Source of the DNA: Triglochin maritima
Lineage: Eukaryota > Streptophyta > Magnoliopsida > Alismatales > Juncaginaceae
NCBI GenBank assembly: GCA_963682175.1
Contig: OY821772.1
Location: 50,490,925 to 50,554,924 of the forward strand
DNA length: 64,000 nt
Direction of reading: 5' to 3'
The translations under genes were made by a program, and so were the position numbers. The notes beneath the pieces were generated by a model that was given only the letters and a program-made list of their open reading frames with translations, was not told the origin of the DNA and did not search any database. Below are positions 36,516 to 49,499 of the stretch, in pieces. Each line of letters begins with the position of its first letter. The stretch's first letter is position 1.

Positions 36516-37314
36516 ATTTGCCGCATTGTAAAGATGAAAATGATTAAGAAGATGATAATCGTCGTGATTATTTGCCTAATTACTTTCAAGAAACATTTGG
36601 AATTTGTGAGAAAACTAACTTATGCAGTTATGCTTAAGTGATGACTCTACGTGGTTGAAACTCAAATCATTCTATATTCAATCTGGACTAGATCATACCA
36701 TTTACCCTTTTTCACAAAGTCGTTAACTAACCAGTGTGAGCGATTTTTAACCATAACGAAGGTTAAGGGATATGAATCATAGTTTAAAAAAGGTTCTTAT
36801 AGTTGAATGCATGTCATACCACGTCAATCAACAATTTGAGAAATAAAGAAAGTCAATTGTTATTGAAGTCGACTAGTATTTAGGCATTTCGATACAACAG
36901 ACGATATTTTTTTGTAGTTATCTTAGTTTTTTTCTTCTTCATTTAAAATTAGGGCTATGACAAAGTGAGTCTGTATCTTACTTTGTTTTTAGTGTGTCCA
37001 GAAAGTAAGATCTGATATGCAATGATAAATTGTAGCATGAGTCATTAATAAAAATTATGACACGCATTATTGCAAAATTGCAATATGGGATGTACGTGGA
37101 TATAGTCGGTATTTGATCATTTTCATCAAAAGTTGCATACTTCTTTTATGACTCGTCCATCATTAATTTTAAGATGTAGATATATCTCATATGGTATATC
37201 AAATCCAACGAACATTTTTATTACAGGGTAGTTGAACCAAGATAATCGAAAAATATATAAAAGTATGACATTCACCGATCACCAACGTCAAAGATAATAT
37301 TGTTGCTTTCGTAC
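36516..37314. other. AT-rich spacer
   Basis: No gene or structured repeat supported. Confidence 0.5.
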
Positions 37315-37317
37315 TAA

Positions 37318-38105
37318 GGTTCCGTTTGGGAATTGATTCCCACAACATATTCTTGAAAATTTGTTAGTAGAAGTAGATTTTGGTTTCCAAACACCAAATC
37401 ATAGGATTTGATTTTCCAACATCATGATTTTGGAGCGTGAATTACGCAGTCTCCCTCCTCAAGAATTGAAAAAATAAAAACTAATTCTCATTAGTGTAGT
37501 CTGTAGCTGATTCTTAACATGCAAAGTCCATATTGACCTCCCAAATATGCTTTATTTACTTATTCTTATTTGCCAAAATAACACAATTGTTCTTTTTCTC
37601 TCTTCCAAGTTCCAACCTTATTGAAAGATTGGCTTCAATTTTCTATATCTTCTTCAACCTCACCCCCTATTTTGGTGTCATCCTTTGCTCCCCAAAAACA
37701 AGTTCCCAACCTCTCTGTCGCCTTGCTCAAGTTGGTAGAGTCCAACGTCCCCAGCCAACTCGGGTTGCATGAGAGCTGCAACAAGCAGAGATTTAAGGTT
37801 TTGGTATATATGAGTTTGTTAACTTGTTACATTTGATAGGAAAAAGAAGAGCATGGACAGACATGTTATTTGGTATTTTGCTAGTAAAGTCATTTGGATT
37901 CCTTGTGAACCAACAAAGAGGTTGTGAGGTTGATGAAAAAGTTGGGGGTGTTTTTATCATTTTGTGAAAGATTAGAATCAACCTTTTGCTAAACGTAAAA
38001 CATCTAAAATCGATTCTCTACCGGAATCAGATTTTATAGAAGTGTATGCAGAATCAAATTTTCAATAGAATCGATTTTTGAAAATCGATAGCCAGACGGG
38101 GACCT
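37318..38105. mobile_element. Tourist-type MITE (PIF/Harbinger)
   Basis: A 788-bp segment starting GGTTCCGTTTGGGA and ending, inverted, GGTCCCCGTCTGGC, flanked on both sides by TAA. The GGTCCCGTTTGG-type end and the 3-bp TAA duplication fit Tourist MITEs. The terminal repeats extend with mismatches into gaatcgattttc-like sequence. No transposase frame is present; the short open frames inside are not recognisable. Confidence 0.72.
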
Positions 38106-38108
38106 AAG

Positions 38109-38995
38109 AGATAGTGGCAGTCATTTTTCCACCAATAAAGAACGGCATCAGATTAGATTGACGAGTTAATTAAACATGGCCATTGGACAAGATAAACCGA
38201 CAATCCTTGTGTTCCTCAAAACGTGGCGATGGTGGACTCACCTGTCAGCTTCGATCCCAATAGTTGTTAAAGCAGTGCAAATAATACAAATAGAATAATC
38301 TCTCTACTTACGACTCTAATATATCACGTCTTGTGTCGTTTTATGCAACCTACGTAGCTAAAGCATTTTCTTTTAGCATCTTGGGTTTGTTGTTACATCG
38401 TTGTTTTTAATTTTTGTAAAATAATAACATTTTCAAAACTCTGGAAAGTCTAGTTGTATTACTTCCAAAGTGTTATGGATTTTCTTCAAAAATACTTTTC
38501 ACTCTCAGAATTCATATACATAAGAAACTTACTTCAAGCACCTTATGCTTCATGCTTCCCAATCAATTCTTTTGAAGTTTTACCAAACAGGACAAAATAG
38601 TCAGACTCGCCCTCGAACCAATCCGTACGTATATATATACTATATACAATCCATATACGAATAGTCAAACTTGAGCCCTGCACATCAAGTGGTTAAAGCA
38701 AATACAAGTTGTCCATATTCAACTGCAAATCCCCAACTTAGTGTAATATATGCATCACACAATTGCACTAATAATATCATACCATTCCTTGTCACTAAAA
38801 CAAGGCTCATTTGTCACGACGCACACTTAACAAAAGACGTACGTGTTTCTTAATTAATCACATAACCAACACGTCAAATTTTGCTCTTATCTCATATATA
38901 CCCCCACACAACTATAAAAACCTCCACATATCACAACCGAAGAAAGACATTGGTTGTCTACTCCAAATTCTATAATCAAAGTTTTGTTTAGATCG
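38109..38995. other. Upstream region of the small one-exon gene
   Basis: Intergenic DNA ending in the promoter of the gene at 38,996. No other feature. Confidence 0.5.
38912..38920 (+). promoter_or_regulatory. TATA box of the small gene
   Basis: CTATAAAAA lies 76 bp before the start codon, a spacing that suits a TATA box with a leader of about 50 bases. Confidence 0.65.
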
Positions 38996-39325
38996 ATGGA
39001 GGGGAAGAATAGGAGACTGAACGTGAGAAGGAGGAGCATGAGCACGACCACTTGCCTTCCGAGGCTTAGACGGGCCCGATCCAACACACCCTTGTCTTTC
39101 TTCGACCGCTTCCGCGAGGTCATGTTCCGGTTGATCATGTTGTCCGCCGTTCCAACGAAAGATAACGGCCGGCTAAGACCCGACCGGCGAAAGGAGGCTC
39201 GGGTTTGCTCTACCGATGCTTATCGCAGCGAGGCGGTTCAGGACTGCATAGAGTTCTTTAAGAAGTCTATGAAAGTTGATGGAGATACAAATAATTTAGA
39301 TGGTGTGAACGTTGGTGCAATTTGA
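38996..39325 (+). CDS. Small plant-specific protein with EAVxDCIEFFKKS motif
   Basis: A single-exon gene for 109 residues. The N-terminal third is strongly basic (RRLNVRRRSM). A conserved-looking central helix, LSFFDRFREVMFRLIMLSA, is followed by a variable linker and the C-terminal motif SEAVQDCIEFFKKS. I recognise this layout from short plant proteins of unknown function, some of which databases label josephin-like, although no deubiquitinase domain is present. The ATG lies in gatcgATGG after a TATA box at 38,912. The basic start and central hydrophobic helix could mean nuclear or membrane association, but I cannot tell which. No role is assigned. Confidence 0.75.
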   Translation: MEGKNRRLNVRRRSMSTTTCLPRLRRARSNTPLSFFDRFREVMFRLIMLSAVPTKDNGRLRPDRRKEARVCSTDAYRSEAVQDCIEFFKKSMKVDGDTNNLDGVNVGAI

Positions 39326-41823
39326 TATATATTTTGTGAGATGGTGGATGTATACTCCTGTTTATTTTTGCTCTCCTTTGTTGTCTATCGGAGTTGATCG
39401 AAGGTGTGTCCATGACCATGGCCAACTCTTTTTTTTTCCATGTAACCAACTGATGTCTGATTGGCTACTTAATTCGTAGTTGATTCGGATGCAAATAATT
39501 AATGGTTTCCATGGTATATATCTCATTTTTGGGGATATTGTAGATGTATATATCAGTACATATATATGTTGCATACTTGCATGGTGTGTGATCGTTTTTA
39601 TTTACTTTGTCTTGTATCGTTGGACGTTTTGATATGAATTCAAGTGATAATGATTTATCTATGTAGTGTTTCTTGAAAAACAGTGAAGTTATATGGATGA
39701 TGTGACTCGATAACATGAAAATAGCATGTTATAATGTTTTATATATTAAAAAAATAAATCCTCATACCAAATTCTACAAATTACGAACTCTTGACGCCTT
39801 AGGGTGTAAGAAGTGGCGTTTGGGAAAATTACATCTGACCGGTTCTCAAACAATTCTTTGTAGTCGTATAGTGGAAACACAGGTGGTACTGGAGTGAGGA
39901 ATCCATTTTCTAATAATTTCAAAATGAGTTGAGATCAATTTATCTTTCTTGATAACTTCAATTTTAAACTTTGAACGAAAAATATGAATCATGAATCTTG
40001 ATCTATGAATTATATTATCTATGTATGTTAAAATTCAAAAAAAAAAAATAGAAGTCATTTGAGACGAGTTCAAGAGATGCAAAAATTAACTCATCATACT
40101 CGTTAAAAGATCTGATCTCTTGATCCTATGTCGAATGACACCTAAATTTTTAAATTTTCAAATGTAATAGACAAGTAAGTCATAGATCAAGATCCAATGT
40201 TCGGATTTTCTATTCAGAGCTTAAATTTCAAATTATAGATGAAGATCAATTGATCGCAACTCGTTTTAAGGACAGTGAATCCTCCTCACAATTCATATTT
40301 CACATTTTAATAATTTTATTACTACATTAACTTGATGATTAACTATTAAATTCAACCTACATCATTAGTCAGAAAATCAGTTAAAATCCCTAAAAATCAG
40401 CAATATTATAACTTCATTCTGTTCTGGTATGAAGTAAGTAATTATCAAAGTGTGGTTTCCACAGTGTCATTAGTTATTAAGCCTGAGTCGAATCTGTGTT
40501 GCGCACTGGGCTTTACGTTCATCGTGGATTCACGGACCCGTAAAGGAGTTTCAAAAGAGATTGAGGTGTATTTATATTTGGAATTTCTATTAGGAACAAA
40601 TACCAATACGATAAGATTAATTGGAAGCGCTATGTGTTAATTTCAAATGATTTTCTTTGCAAATGAATAATAAACTCTAAAATCGTGATTGCAGTTTCCA
40701 AAGAAAATCTAGAATACTAATTCCATCTTGATAGAGATATGTTATGATTTCCTTCCAAGTTTTGTTGGTACTATATTCCACATGTGATGCATATCCATAT
40801 GTACACGGTTGTTACTTTTAAAGTATGGATAAATACAAAAGATGAGGTATTGTGTTAATTAAAGACAGTAGAAACAACAAAACTTTGAGAGAAAAACTCA
40901 TAACAGCAAATCTTGAGAGTGATCGTTCCAATCATGTCGAAGTCATCAACACCAAGAAAATGCCATTTTAGTTACAAAACCTTTTTGCCAAAAAGAAAAT
41001 CAATTTTGTCTTCCAAATATAGGAGCAATCATCATTCGTCCATGTTGTAAACAATCGTTTAACTCATGCTTTCATTAACTTGTCAATTATCATATAAGAG
41101 TTATCCAGGTTTTGTATCCTATTGTCATGAAATGGTTAGAATTTTATTTTTAGTCCTCTTCCCTGGTCTTATAAGGGTTATATTTGTTCCGCAAAGTAAT
41201 AAAAACAAATAATAGAAAGCAAGCTAGACATGTTTAAAAGAAGCAATTGTCACAATTCCGAACTTTTGTGGAGAAGAATCAAAACAGATAATGTTAGTCC
41301 AAAACCAGTACACTAATGGATTCTGCAAAGTCCAAACAACCAGCACCACCTTATGTGGTTGTATTTAATTATGCGCTCTAAGTCCAACACATGGAGATAA
41401 TTTAATATACGTAATATTGGTTGGGTGACCGATTATCTCAGTGGAGTTTGGGTGAGAGTAGTTAGGAACATTCACATGCATGCATGGCCCATCAAAGACA
41501 GACTTTATGAAGACGATTACCACTTTATCATGGTGCTAAGAGTTACATCAGGAGTTGGAGAAGGGCCGTTGACTTATTTTTGTAGAGATGGTTATGAATG
41601 TTAAGATGAAGAAATAATAAGTATGGACTAATATATGTAACCACTTATAGTTCAAGCCTATATATAGATAGGATCAGTAGCTAAAAAATTTGATTGAAGA
41701 AACACGTTGAGATGCTACTTGAGCTAACTTAACTTGACGAGACCAATGGCCGTTGGAGACTTAATTAGCTTGTGAATAATGAAGAGCAAATAAGGATGAT
41801 GAAGGTATGGTGGGGTTCGAAGG
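39326..41823. other. Long AT-rich spacer
   Basis: No gene recognised over 2.5 kb. The first 200-300 bases are likely 3' UTR of the small gene. Open frames are short and without homology. Confidence 0.5.
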
Positions 41824-41828
41824 TTTAT

Positions 41829-43971
41829 TGTAACATCCCGTTACAGCGGAAAATTTAAAAATTCATAATTAACACAAATAGCACAATAATCAAAGGCGGG
41901 ACTGTTACTTCTCATAAACAAATAGCGGTGCACCAGAATACATCAGAATTTGCCAAAATGAATACATAATTACAACAAAACGACAAAGGAAGATAAACGT
42001 AATCATGTTGACCTCAGTGGTCCGACTAGAGGATCCGACTCCAAATGCGCGCGCCCGCCGATCACCACCCCACTGGACCTACTGCGGTCCTGAAAAAGGT
42101 GCAACAACAATGCCTGAGTTTTCAGAAGGAAACCCCGTATGCCAACTCACCTATATATGCATGCATTACACAATGAACCTATCATACTAGTAGCATGTCA
42201 TGGCGTCGACAGAAATGGAAAACAGTTCCCCCGAAGGGTAAAACGGGACATCAGTCTGACAGTCAACAACGAGTCTCCCGATGAGACCTACTGCAGGCAC
42301 ATGCAGCCTTATAGCACGCGACATCGCACCCCCACACGCAGCTACACTACTCAAGGGTTCGGCAGGGAGCCTCTGTCACGCCTGCGCGCCGATAGAATAC
42401 AGATCTGCAAATCTCAGTGGTCGGAGCCACAAGGACCAACGGGGCCATCGCCCGGAAGGTATATAACAACAACATCTCGGTAGGTGCCCAGCCGAGGAAA
42501 ACAACATAGCCGGAACAGCCTCGACCCAACAATCATCATCGCCGGCACAACCTCGACGGCATCACCGGCACAGCCTCGGTGGTCTATCACAATGTCCGGC
42601 ACAGCATCGGACAGGTCCAACACAAACGTCCGGCACAACATCAGACGTATCCAGACCGAAGTCTGTCAGGTCATCAGGCTCCTCGAGCCGCAAACACCAA
42701 CCGCGACGCTATAAAAGCAGGGCAGCGACCTCCGTAGCCCGTGGGCCGGTAGTCACCTCACCCAACGCCAGTTGCGTGCCTGCACAAACATCAACACTGG
42801 GATCCACGATCCCTCAGGCCTGCTATACTACAAAGTGCCCAAACAATCCATCTCAAGTCACGGTCCATACACGGAGGTGACGCGTCCCGAACACCCACAC
42901 TCTTCCCAACGGCGGTCCCTGGGCAGGCACGCATCTCACGCACAAAGCGAGGACACGGGTTTCCGTGGACAAAGTTGGCGTTCAAAACGGGAACCAGGAA
43001 TTCTGTCCTGGGCCCAAACGGTCGACCGAAAGAGGTGATTCGGTCGACCGGTTCCAGAAAGGAATCGGTCGACCATACTCCTAAAACGGTCTACCGCTGC
43101 GCTCAAAACAGAACCCCCCAACGGTCGAACAAAGGTCTAAAACCGGTCGACCGAACGAGGTCAAAATCCGGAGTCTGGTCAACATCAAAATCGGATCTAT
43201 CGGTCGACCGACTCAGGGTCCCGGTCGACCGAAATCCTACAGGGTCAACCTAGCATTCTACGTCATAAAACGGTCGAACGCAACCAACAATCGGTCGAAC
43301 AAGCATGCAATAACATTCAGTACACTTAAGTTCCGGTCGACCGAACACAAGACCCCGGTCGACCGAAACACAACAAGCAGTCCCAACTCACCAGCAAATA
43401 CGCACTACCGGTCGACCGCCACAAGGCATCGTCCGACCGGTGAAGGTTAAAGTCGAGTAAAACAGTACACTCGGTCGACCGCCCGAAGGGACCGGTCGAC
43501 CGTTGGTCGTCTTCAACCTCGCGTCAGCCGAGGTTTTACAAAGAAACACGTCGCCGGAGACGTCTCTGACCTCTCCCGACCGACCAACGCCTCACCCATA
43601 CGAGAGTGATCAACAAACCACACTAACAAGTCGACATACCTCAAATGAAGACGACGAAACGCCGGAGCAACGCTCACGCCTCCGTCCTCCTCCCCGCGAC
43701 GACCTCCTCACGCCGGAACCTCCGAGCCTTCTTCCTCCTCTGGTCGCCGGACAGAAAATGGAGAGAGAGTAAGAGAGTGCAAGTAAGGGAAAGAGAGAGA
43801 GAGAGATTTCCACTTAAATAACCCTACACCCCATCACCTCACCCTCACCCTACACCATCACCCTACACCCCAACCCATACTTCCCATCACATCCACCACA
43901 TCTTCCTCCATCCCTGTGCAAACCCCTCTTCTAAACCAAATTAACCCTAATCCGGGTTTTGGGTTCTAACA
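41829..43971 (+). mobile_element. LTR-like retroelement copy 3
   Basis: A 2,143-bp copy starting TGTAACATCCCGTTACA and ending GGGTTCTAACA. The flanks tttat and cttat match at 4 of 5 bases. TATAAAAG is at 42,710-42,717. The palindrome field at 43,015-43,505 holds about fifteen CGGTCGACCG or near-identical sites. The element aligns along its whole length with copy 1 by eye, including the gcagggcagcgacctcc segment after the TATA box and the cctcgcgtcagccgagg block. There is no internal coding region. Confidence 0.82.
42710..42717 (+). promoter_or_regulatory. TATA box of LTR copy 3
   Basis: TATAAAAG sits in the same context as in copies 1 and 2, so it is a conserved LTR promoter element. Confidence 0.6.
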
Positions 43972-45039
43972 CTTATAGGTTTGTTAGTCAATCAAGTGGA
44001 TACTTTATATTTAAATGATTATGAGGTGACTGTTGATGTGATTATTGTGGATGCAAATCCATTCTGGTAAGTAGCTAAAAAATGGCTTGAAAGGTTTAGT
44101 AGAACTTTTTTTTCCAATGCTCCTGCTTATGTATTCCTTTGTGGATAAGTATTGATCTGTAACATTGTGAAGTGGGAACCATACATACTTGGAAATGATG
44201 TGGATGTGAGTTGCTTAACTTATAGTTATGGTGTTTCATTTTTAATATTTTAAAAACCAGCTTTTGTAATCAAACTAAGCCACACTCATTTTTATCTATT
44301 AATATCAAACATATTAATTTTTCAGGTTAAATATCCAAGTTAATTTTACCGTTATCTAAAATATCTAAATTTGAATGGTTATCATTTAATGAATTTTAAA
44401 ATGGTTAGATCTAAGTTTATAACAATTTATTTCGTTTGAAATTTTTACACATTTTACTTATGCAGGACATATGCAATTCACAAAAATTCATAAAATACTC
44501 ATCAAAAGTAGGTCAAAACAAAGTATCATAGCCAAAATGACTATAACTCACTTGTAACCTAATTTCCCTCTACATACTTGGAACTTTATTTGAAAATTTT
44601 AAATTTCTCTTCCTTCCCTTATTAATCATTTATCTAAATGTACCATTAATTGAAGTAGTGGTGAATTTCTTAATTGGCAATTGTAAATATGTATTGCAAT
44701 ATCATTTTAAAAATATTATCCTTTTCTTTACTTGTGATTCCCTCGTGGATGATAAGCTCCTATTTCGTAGAGTATTTTTATTGAATTTGCTCTTAAAGTA
44801 TATTAGAAGCCATCAAGATAAATACGATCTTCCAAATGAGTGTAAATTGTTTGGAAAGTCTTGTTCCCCGCCAAATCCCAACACCAAGATTCCTTTCTGT
44901 CATTTCCACACGTCGCAACCACATCTCAATACTTAAAAAAAGAACATTCCTTCCAAATCATTAAAAAAAAGAAAATGAAGAAGAAGAAGAACACAACCTT
45001 GCAAAAAACCCCTCAAACTATCCCCATTTCCCAGACAAC
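43972..45039. other. Spacer downstream of the C2H2 gene
   Basis: AT-rich, with no supported gene. A plus-strand open frame at 44,861-45,442 is antisense to the last exon of the C2H2 gene and is treated as its shadow. Confidence 0.55.
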
Positions 45040-46771
45040 TCACTCTAACGTCCGATACACCACAACGAAACAAGCAAGCACAGCCCTCGGATTCACAACG
45101 ACCAACTCCTCCACATTCCCGCCACCACCCGCCACCGAGTCATACCCATCGCCACCCCTATCCTCTTCTCCGTCCCGCCTCACCCGCCCGGCGATAACTC
45201 TACAAACCAACATCGCCTTCCTCCCTGGCTTCCCCACGCCGCAATGCGCCCTCCCGCTGCTGGCCGTCGTCCTTGCTCCTCTTCCTAGCCCTCCCCTTAT
45301 CGCCGTGCAGACCCCACAAAGAGGGAGGCCGGAGCAGAGGGACGTCGAGCCGTGTAAGCCAAGTGGGCAGGCTAGGGTGGTGCAGTGGAAGCGGAGGAGC
45401 TCATTCCCGTCCGCCGCGCAACGCGGGTTGCAAGCGGATTGAGATTTGATAGTGTTGCGGTAGGACTCGAAGCGGGCGATGGTGGGGGCGGTGTTGTGGA
45501 CTTTGAGGATACGCTCGATCTTGAATAGGGGAGGTGGGGTGAAGGCGTGGGGTGATGATGTCTTCTTGTTCCAGCTTGACTTGAAGATTATCTCTACGAT
45601 GTTGCGGCTCGAGTCCTCTGGTCCAAGTTCCGAGACTGTATATATTCGTAACAACTTATAATAAAGTTTAACTTAAGTGATCAATTGAGCTAATTCAGTT
45701 TGTTTTGTACGATGAATGAATTTTTTGTTCTTACCACCATGGCGGAGTATCTGGTGAAGCTCAAGGTTCTCTAGTTTGGTGAACACCTCGCCGCACTCCG
45801 GGCACGACCGGATCATCCTTGGCATTGGATACCTGGTTTACGAATCGGAAGATGCATGTGAGTTAATCTTAGAGCAATTCTTTTGAACAAGGATCATACA
45901 AGGTCTAGCTCCCTTTAAGTGTGATTAATGGACTCTCACAAAAATAATAATTTTGCTGATCATAGAATTTTTTCAAGTGTTCACTTTAATTATTTGTCCA
46001 AGGTTATTTTGATAGAAAATAGATGTTTAATTTCATTCACTTCCACTTCAAATTAAATTTACAATGAAAAGTACTTCACTTATTCAACTACATTATAAAG
46101 AATTTGACATAAATTAAGAATATGTGGAAAAAATTGAACTATTTTTCGTTCCAAAATTAATCTTTAGATGTGTTTTCCAAGGCTATGTTCTATTAAACTA
46201 CTGAATCAGACATTTGATTGGAGGGTAGATTTAACAACTCCACAAAGCATAAATGCAACCATGGCACTTCAAAAGAATATGACTTAAGTGGGTTCATGAG
46301 CAAATTAAGAATCTAATATTTAGACCTAACAAATTTGAACAACTGGTGTTAATTACGACTTAATTACCTTATGGGCTCGGATACAGCGTGACACTCATAG
46401 CAACCGGAGAGCTTCCTAAATTGCACGGCCTTGGAAGAACTCTGGTGCCCCCGAGCCGACAGAAGACGGGTTGAGCTCCCCGGGGAGCAATCCTGGTCGC
46501 GGTGGACTGCGTCCTTGACGGAGCATATGTTACTACAGGAATAAGACCCCATTCGGGCCGCCGTAGGGTCGAATACTTGAGCCGGGTTGACGCTTCGGCA
46601 CGTGAGGAGGCTCTTGAGTTGCGCCCATGACGATGGCGGCTTTGGTGGGGGTGGTAGGGGGTGTGGCTTCTTCTTCTTTCGATGTCGAGTCGGGTCAGGG
46701 TTGTGGGGATGGTGGGTGCGGGATTTGGAGGTGGTTTGGGCTGTCGGTAGGAGAGAGGAGGGGATCGCCAT
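45040..46771 (-). CDS. C2H2-like zinc-finger protein (At1g75710 type)
   Basis: Exons on the minus strand: 46771-46368, 45832-45735, 45635-45040, in phase, giving 365 residues. The N-terminus is basic and proline-rich. One zinc finger fits Cys145-x2-Cys148-x12-His161-x4-His166 (CPECGEVFTKLENLELH...RH). The C-terminal part (from about 170) has the conserved blocks SSRNIVEIIFKSSW, KIERILKVHN, ARFESYR, DGNELLRFHC, GVCTAIRGG, AMLVCRVIAGR and VVNPRAVLACFVVVYR, the pattern of a small plant family annotated as C2H2-like. I recall that this part is sometimes given a PARP-like (ADP-ribosylation) fold in domain databases; the sequence alone does not prove it. Role unknown; nuclear location is plausible. 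I chose the ATG at 46,771 because it precedes the Pro-rich region seen in relatives. The frame is open further upstream. Confidence 0.85.
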
Positions 46772-47379
46772 GGGAGAGGTTGATGTGCTTTCTTCTACCT
46801 TTGTTTGCTTATCTGGTTTATGTTTATATAATGTTGAGATAATTAAGTTACATGTTTTGTTAGGAAATATATTGGAAGAATCTCGATTATATTGAGTAAC
46901 TTGACCACCGAAGAAATTCACGGAGGGAATCCTAATTAGTTTTGTTATGGTTGATTTGCATTAATACAACGATATCCTTAAAATGTGTTAATATCAATTG
47001 TACCTTTAAGGTTTCTTAATTGCAATCTCATTTTGAGTCTCAGTCAGTCAGTCAGTTTGTTTTACTTTTTTTAGTGTGGTTTTGTGTTGACTTGAATTTT
47101 GAATGAATCCTGGGTCGTCAAATTCCCAAAAAATAATAATGAAAAAACCCATGGTACGTAGTGGAGTTTTAAAATAAATAAATTTAGATACTCAAAATTT
47201 TGATTTTTCTCGTACTTTCTGCAAACCAATCAAAACTTACTCCTGATTATGATGCGAATAAATTATGAATAAAGAAAGAGTCAATTTTAGATGATGCTTC
47301 CTTAATTAAATGTCATGTATATATAAAATAGGTTTAAATTTTGAACTTTTGCTAATACATTGCCTTGAATAACTATAAT
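46772..47379. other. Upstream region of the C2H2 gene
   Basis: Probable promoter and 5' UTR of the C2H2 gene on the minus strand, then AT-rich spacer. No individual element is convincing. Confidence 0.45.
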
Positions 47380-47384
47380 GTAAT

Positions 47385-49394
47385 TGTAATAACCTAATCT
47401 AAATCCCTTAATTAACTAAACCTAAACCTAATTAACCTAATTAAGCCTTGATTAGTGAAGGATGAGGTGTTACTATAGCATGAGGTGTTGGAAGGAGAAA
47501 GAAAGAGTTGGTGGATTTTAATTGGGTTTGGAAGAGGTGGAGTTGGATAAGAATTGGAATTCCTATATATTGGAAGGTAAAACTAATCTAAAAACGTTTT
47601 CTTCTTCTTCCTTATCAATCAACAGAGAAAGTGAGAGAGGGTTTTGGTGAAGAAGAAGAAGGAGAGAAGAAGAAGAGGAGAAGAAGGTGAAGTGTTGGGT
47701 TGAAGTAGCCAAAGCTTGGGAGACATCTACAACCATCGAAAAGGTATGCCAAGTCTTCATATTAACTCCCCAAGAGGTGTGGGAGTGTAGAGGACGGCGT
47801 TGGTGCCGTTTCTCCGGTGAAAACCCTACTGGACGGAGGTTGAAGACGACTGGTTCGGTCGACCGTTGGGTGTTTCGGTCGACCGAACAACGTCTAAATG
47901 ATGCCTGTCCAGTGGGAAGATGTATTGTTCGGTCGACCGGTATATGGGTCGGTCGACCGATATTTATAAATATTAACTTACTGCCCGAAAACGGTCGAAC
48001 GATGTCTGTGTGACGGTCGACCGTTTATGCCAAATTTCGCGGGAAAATGAAGGGTTACATTAGCCGGTCGACCAGTGTTGTTTCGGTCGACCGAACCCAG
48101 TAGATAGGTTAGACAGGCCTTCGGCCGACCGAGTATGTGTCTCGGTCGACCGAACTGCGCAAGGTCGGTTCGAGCGTTGACCATCTAAACGGTCGACCGC
48201 TCTGGATCCGGTCGACCGACCGCGTGCAGTTTTCCTGCAGTGATGTGCCTGTAGATCGGTCGACCGGGAGGTAGGTTTCGGTCGACCGAATGCTGTAGGC
48301 AGGATTCAGACAGTTTTCCTTATCGGTGGAACGGACCCTGGTTTGACCGATTGGATATATATGTATATTAAAATGTATAGCATAGACCTTCCAAACGGTC
48401 GACTGCTAGATGACTTTTGTTTGACCGATTGGTCGTTAGTTGGGTTGGCATAGTCCGACCATACATTGTTTGTACAGTACCGAGTACTGTGCGGAGGACC
48501 GGTTGACCGGTGTGGTTGTAGCGGTCGACCGATCTGCCGCAGGTTGGTGGATTTATCCACACGCGAGCCGTCGATGTCAGGTCGTCTACCGGCTCCGTGG
48601 CGACGGTTGATTACCGGCTTTGAGAGCTACGGATTTCACCTTCGACGAAGGCGTATTATTGTACTACCATTTTCCTCTCTTACCGAGCGGGGTGTGAGGG
48701 ATGTGTACCGTAAACCTTGGGCAGTTTGCGAGGGTTTAGCGGTAGGCCGAGGATGTTCCGGCAGGGTGCGCGCTAGGCGACTCTTGGGGGAGCAGTGGCT
48801 GTCGTCTGACCCGAGTTGTGTATTCGGCGGGCTGACTCGCTCCTTGGGTGCGGCGTGTACCGGGGGTTCCTTCCTGCACTTTTTGGGGAGCAGTGGTGTC
48901 GACTGACCCTTGTGAGGCAGCGGTGGACTGACTTGACCCTAGTGGCAGGAGTGGTTCAGTGCCGCGGAGGCGGTGAGGGCATTATTGTGGGCCCGAGGTG
49001 GATGATCATGTGCATTGTATTGCATTGTCTTTAATTCCTTTTTATATTTTTAGGAGGCTTGGTATACGGGGTTCCTTCAGGGAACTCAGGCATGTTTGTT
49101 TGTTTTCATTTCAGGTAGCGAGTAGCATTAGAGTCAGGTGGTGACCGAGGAGAGTGCCCCCGGGATTAGATCCTGTTCTCTTTTATATCTTCTTTTGTTT
49201 GAGGTAGTGATTACATGTATATTCACTTTTGTTGTAATCACAGTTGACTCATTTATATAGTTTGACTTCCACGTGGGTCTTTATCTTATATATTATATAT
49301 ATATATGTTGGTTTGTTTCCCGTGACGTGCCCTGTGTTGACCGTTGACGGTCTTTATTATTGTTTAAATTTTCCGCTGTTTTCGGGGCGTTACA
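47385..49394 (-). mobile_element. LTR-like retroelement copy 4, with perfect target duplication
   Basis: A 2,010-bp copy running TGTAATAACC to CGGGGCGTTACA on the plus strand, the reverse orientation of copies 1 and 3. A perfect 5-bp duplication, gtaat, lies at 47,380-47,384 and 49,395-49,399. This copy best proves the family behaves as an LTR: TG...CA ends plus a 5-bp duplication. Palindromes are very dense at 47,855-48,535, most being exact CGGTCGACCG. The conserved TATAAAAG box of the other copies was not found, so this is a diverged subfamily. Close to the right end is the segment ggttccttcagggaactcaggca, also present in copies 1, 2 and 3. Confidence 0.88.
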
Positions 49395-49443
49395 GTAATT
49401 GTGTCAAATGTTTCTTGTTTTGTGTCATTTTACAAACACAGAC

Positions 49444-49451
<8 letters not shown>

Positions 49452-49487
<36 letters not shown>
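49452..49487. repeat. (AT)n microsatellite
   Basis: An uninterrupted run of about 18 AT dinucleotides with shorter TA runs just upstream. Confidence 0.95.
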
Positions 49488-49489
<2 letters not shown>

Positions 49490-49499
49490 TTCATGTTTG

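Noticed and set aside
44861..45442. 193-codon plus-strand Pro/Ser-rich frame
   Set aside because: Antisense to exon 3 of the C2H2 gene, whose conserved blocks are on the minus strand.
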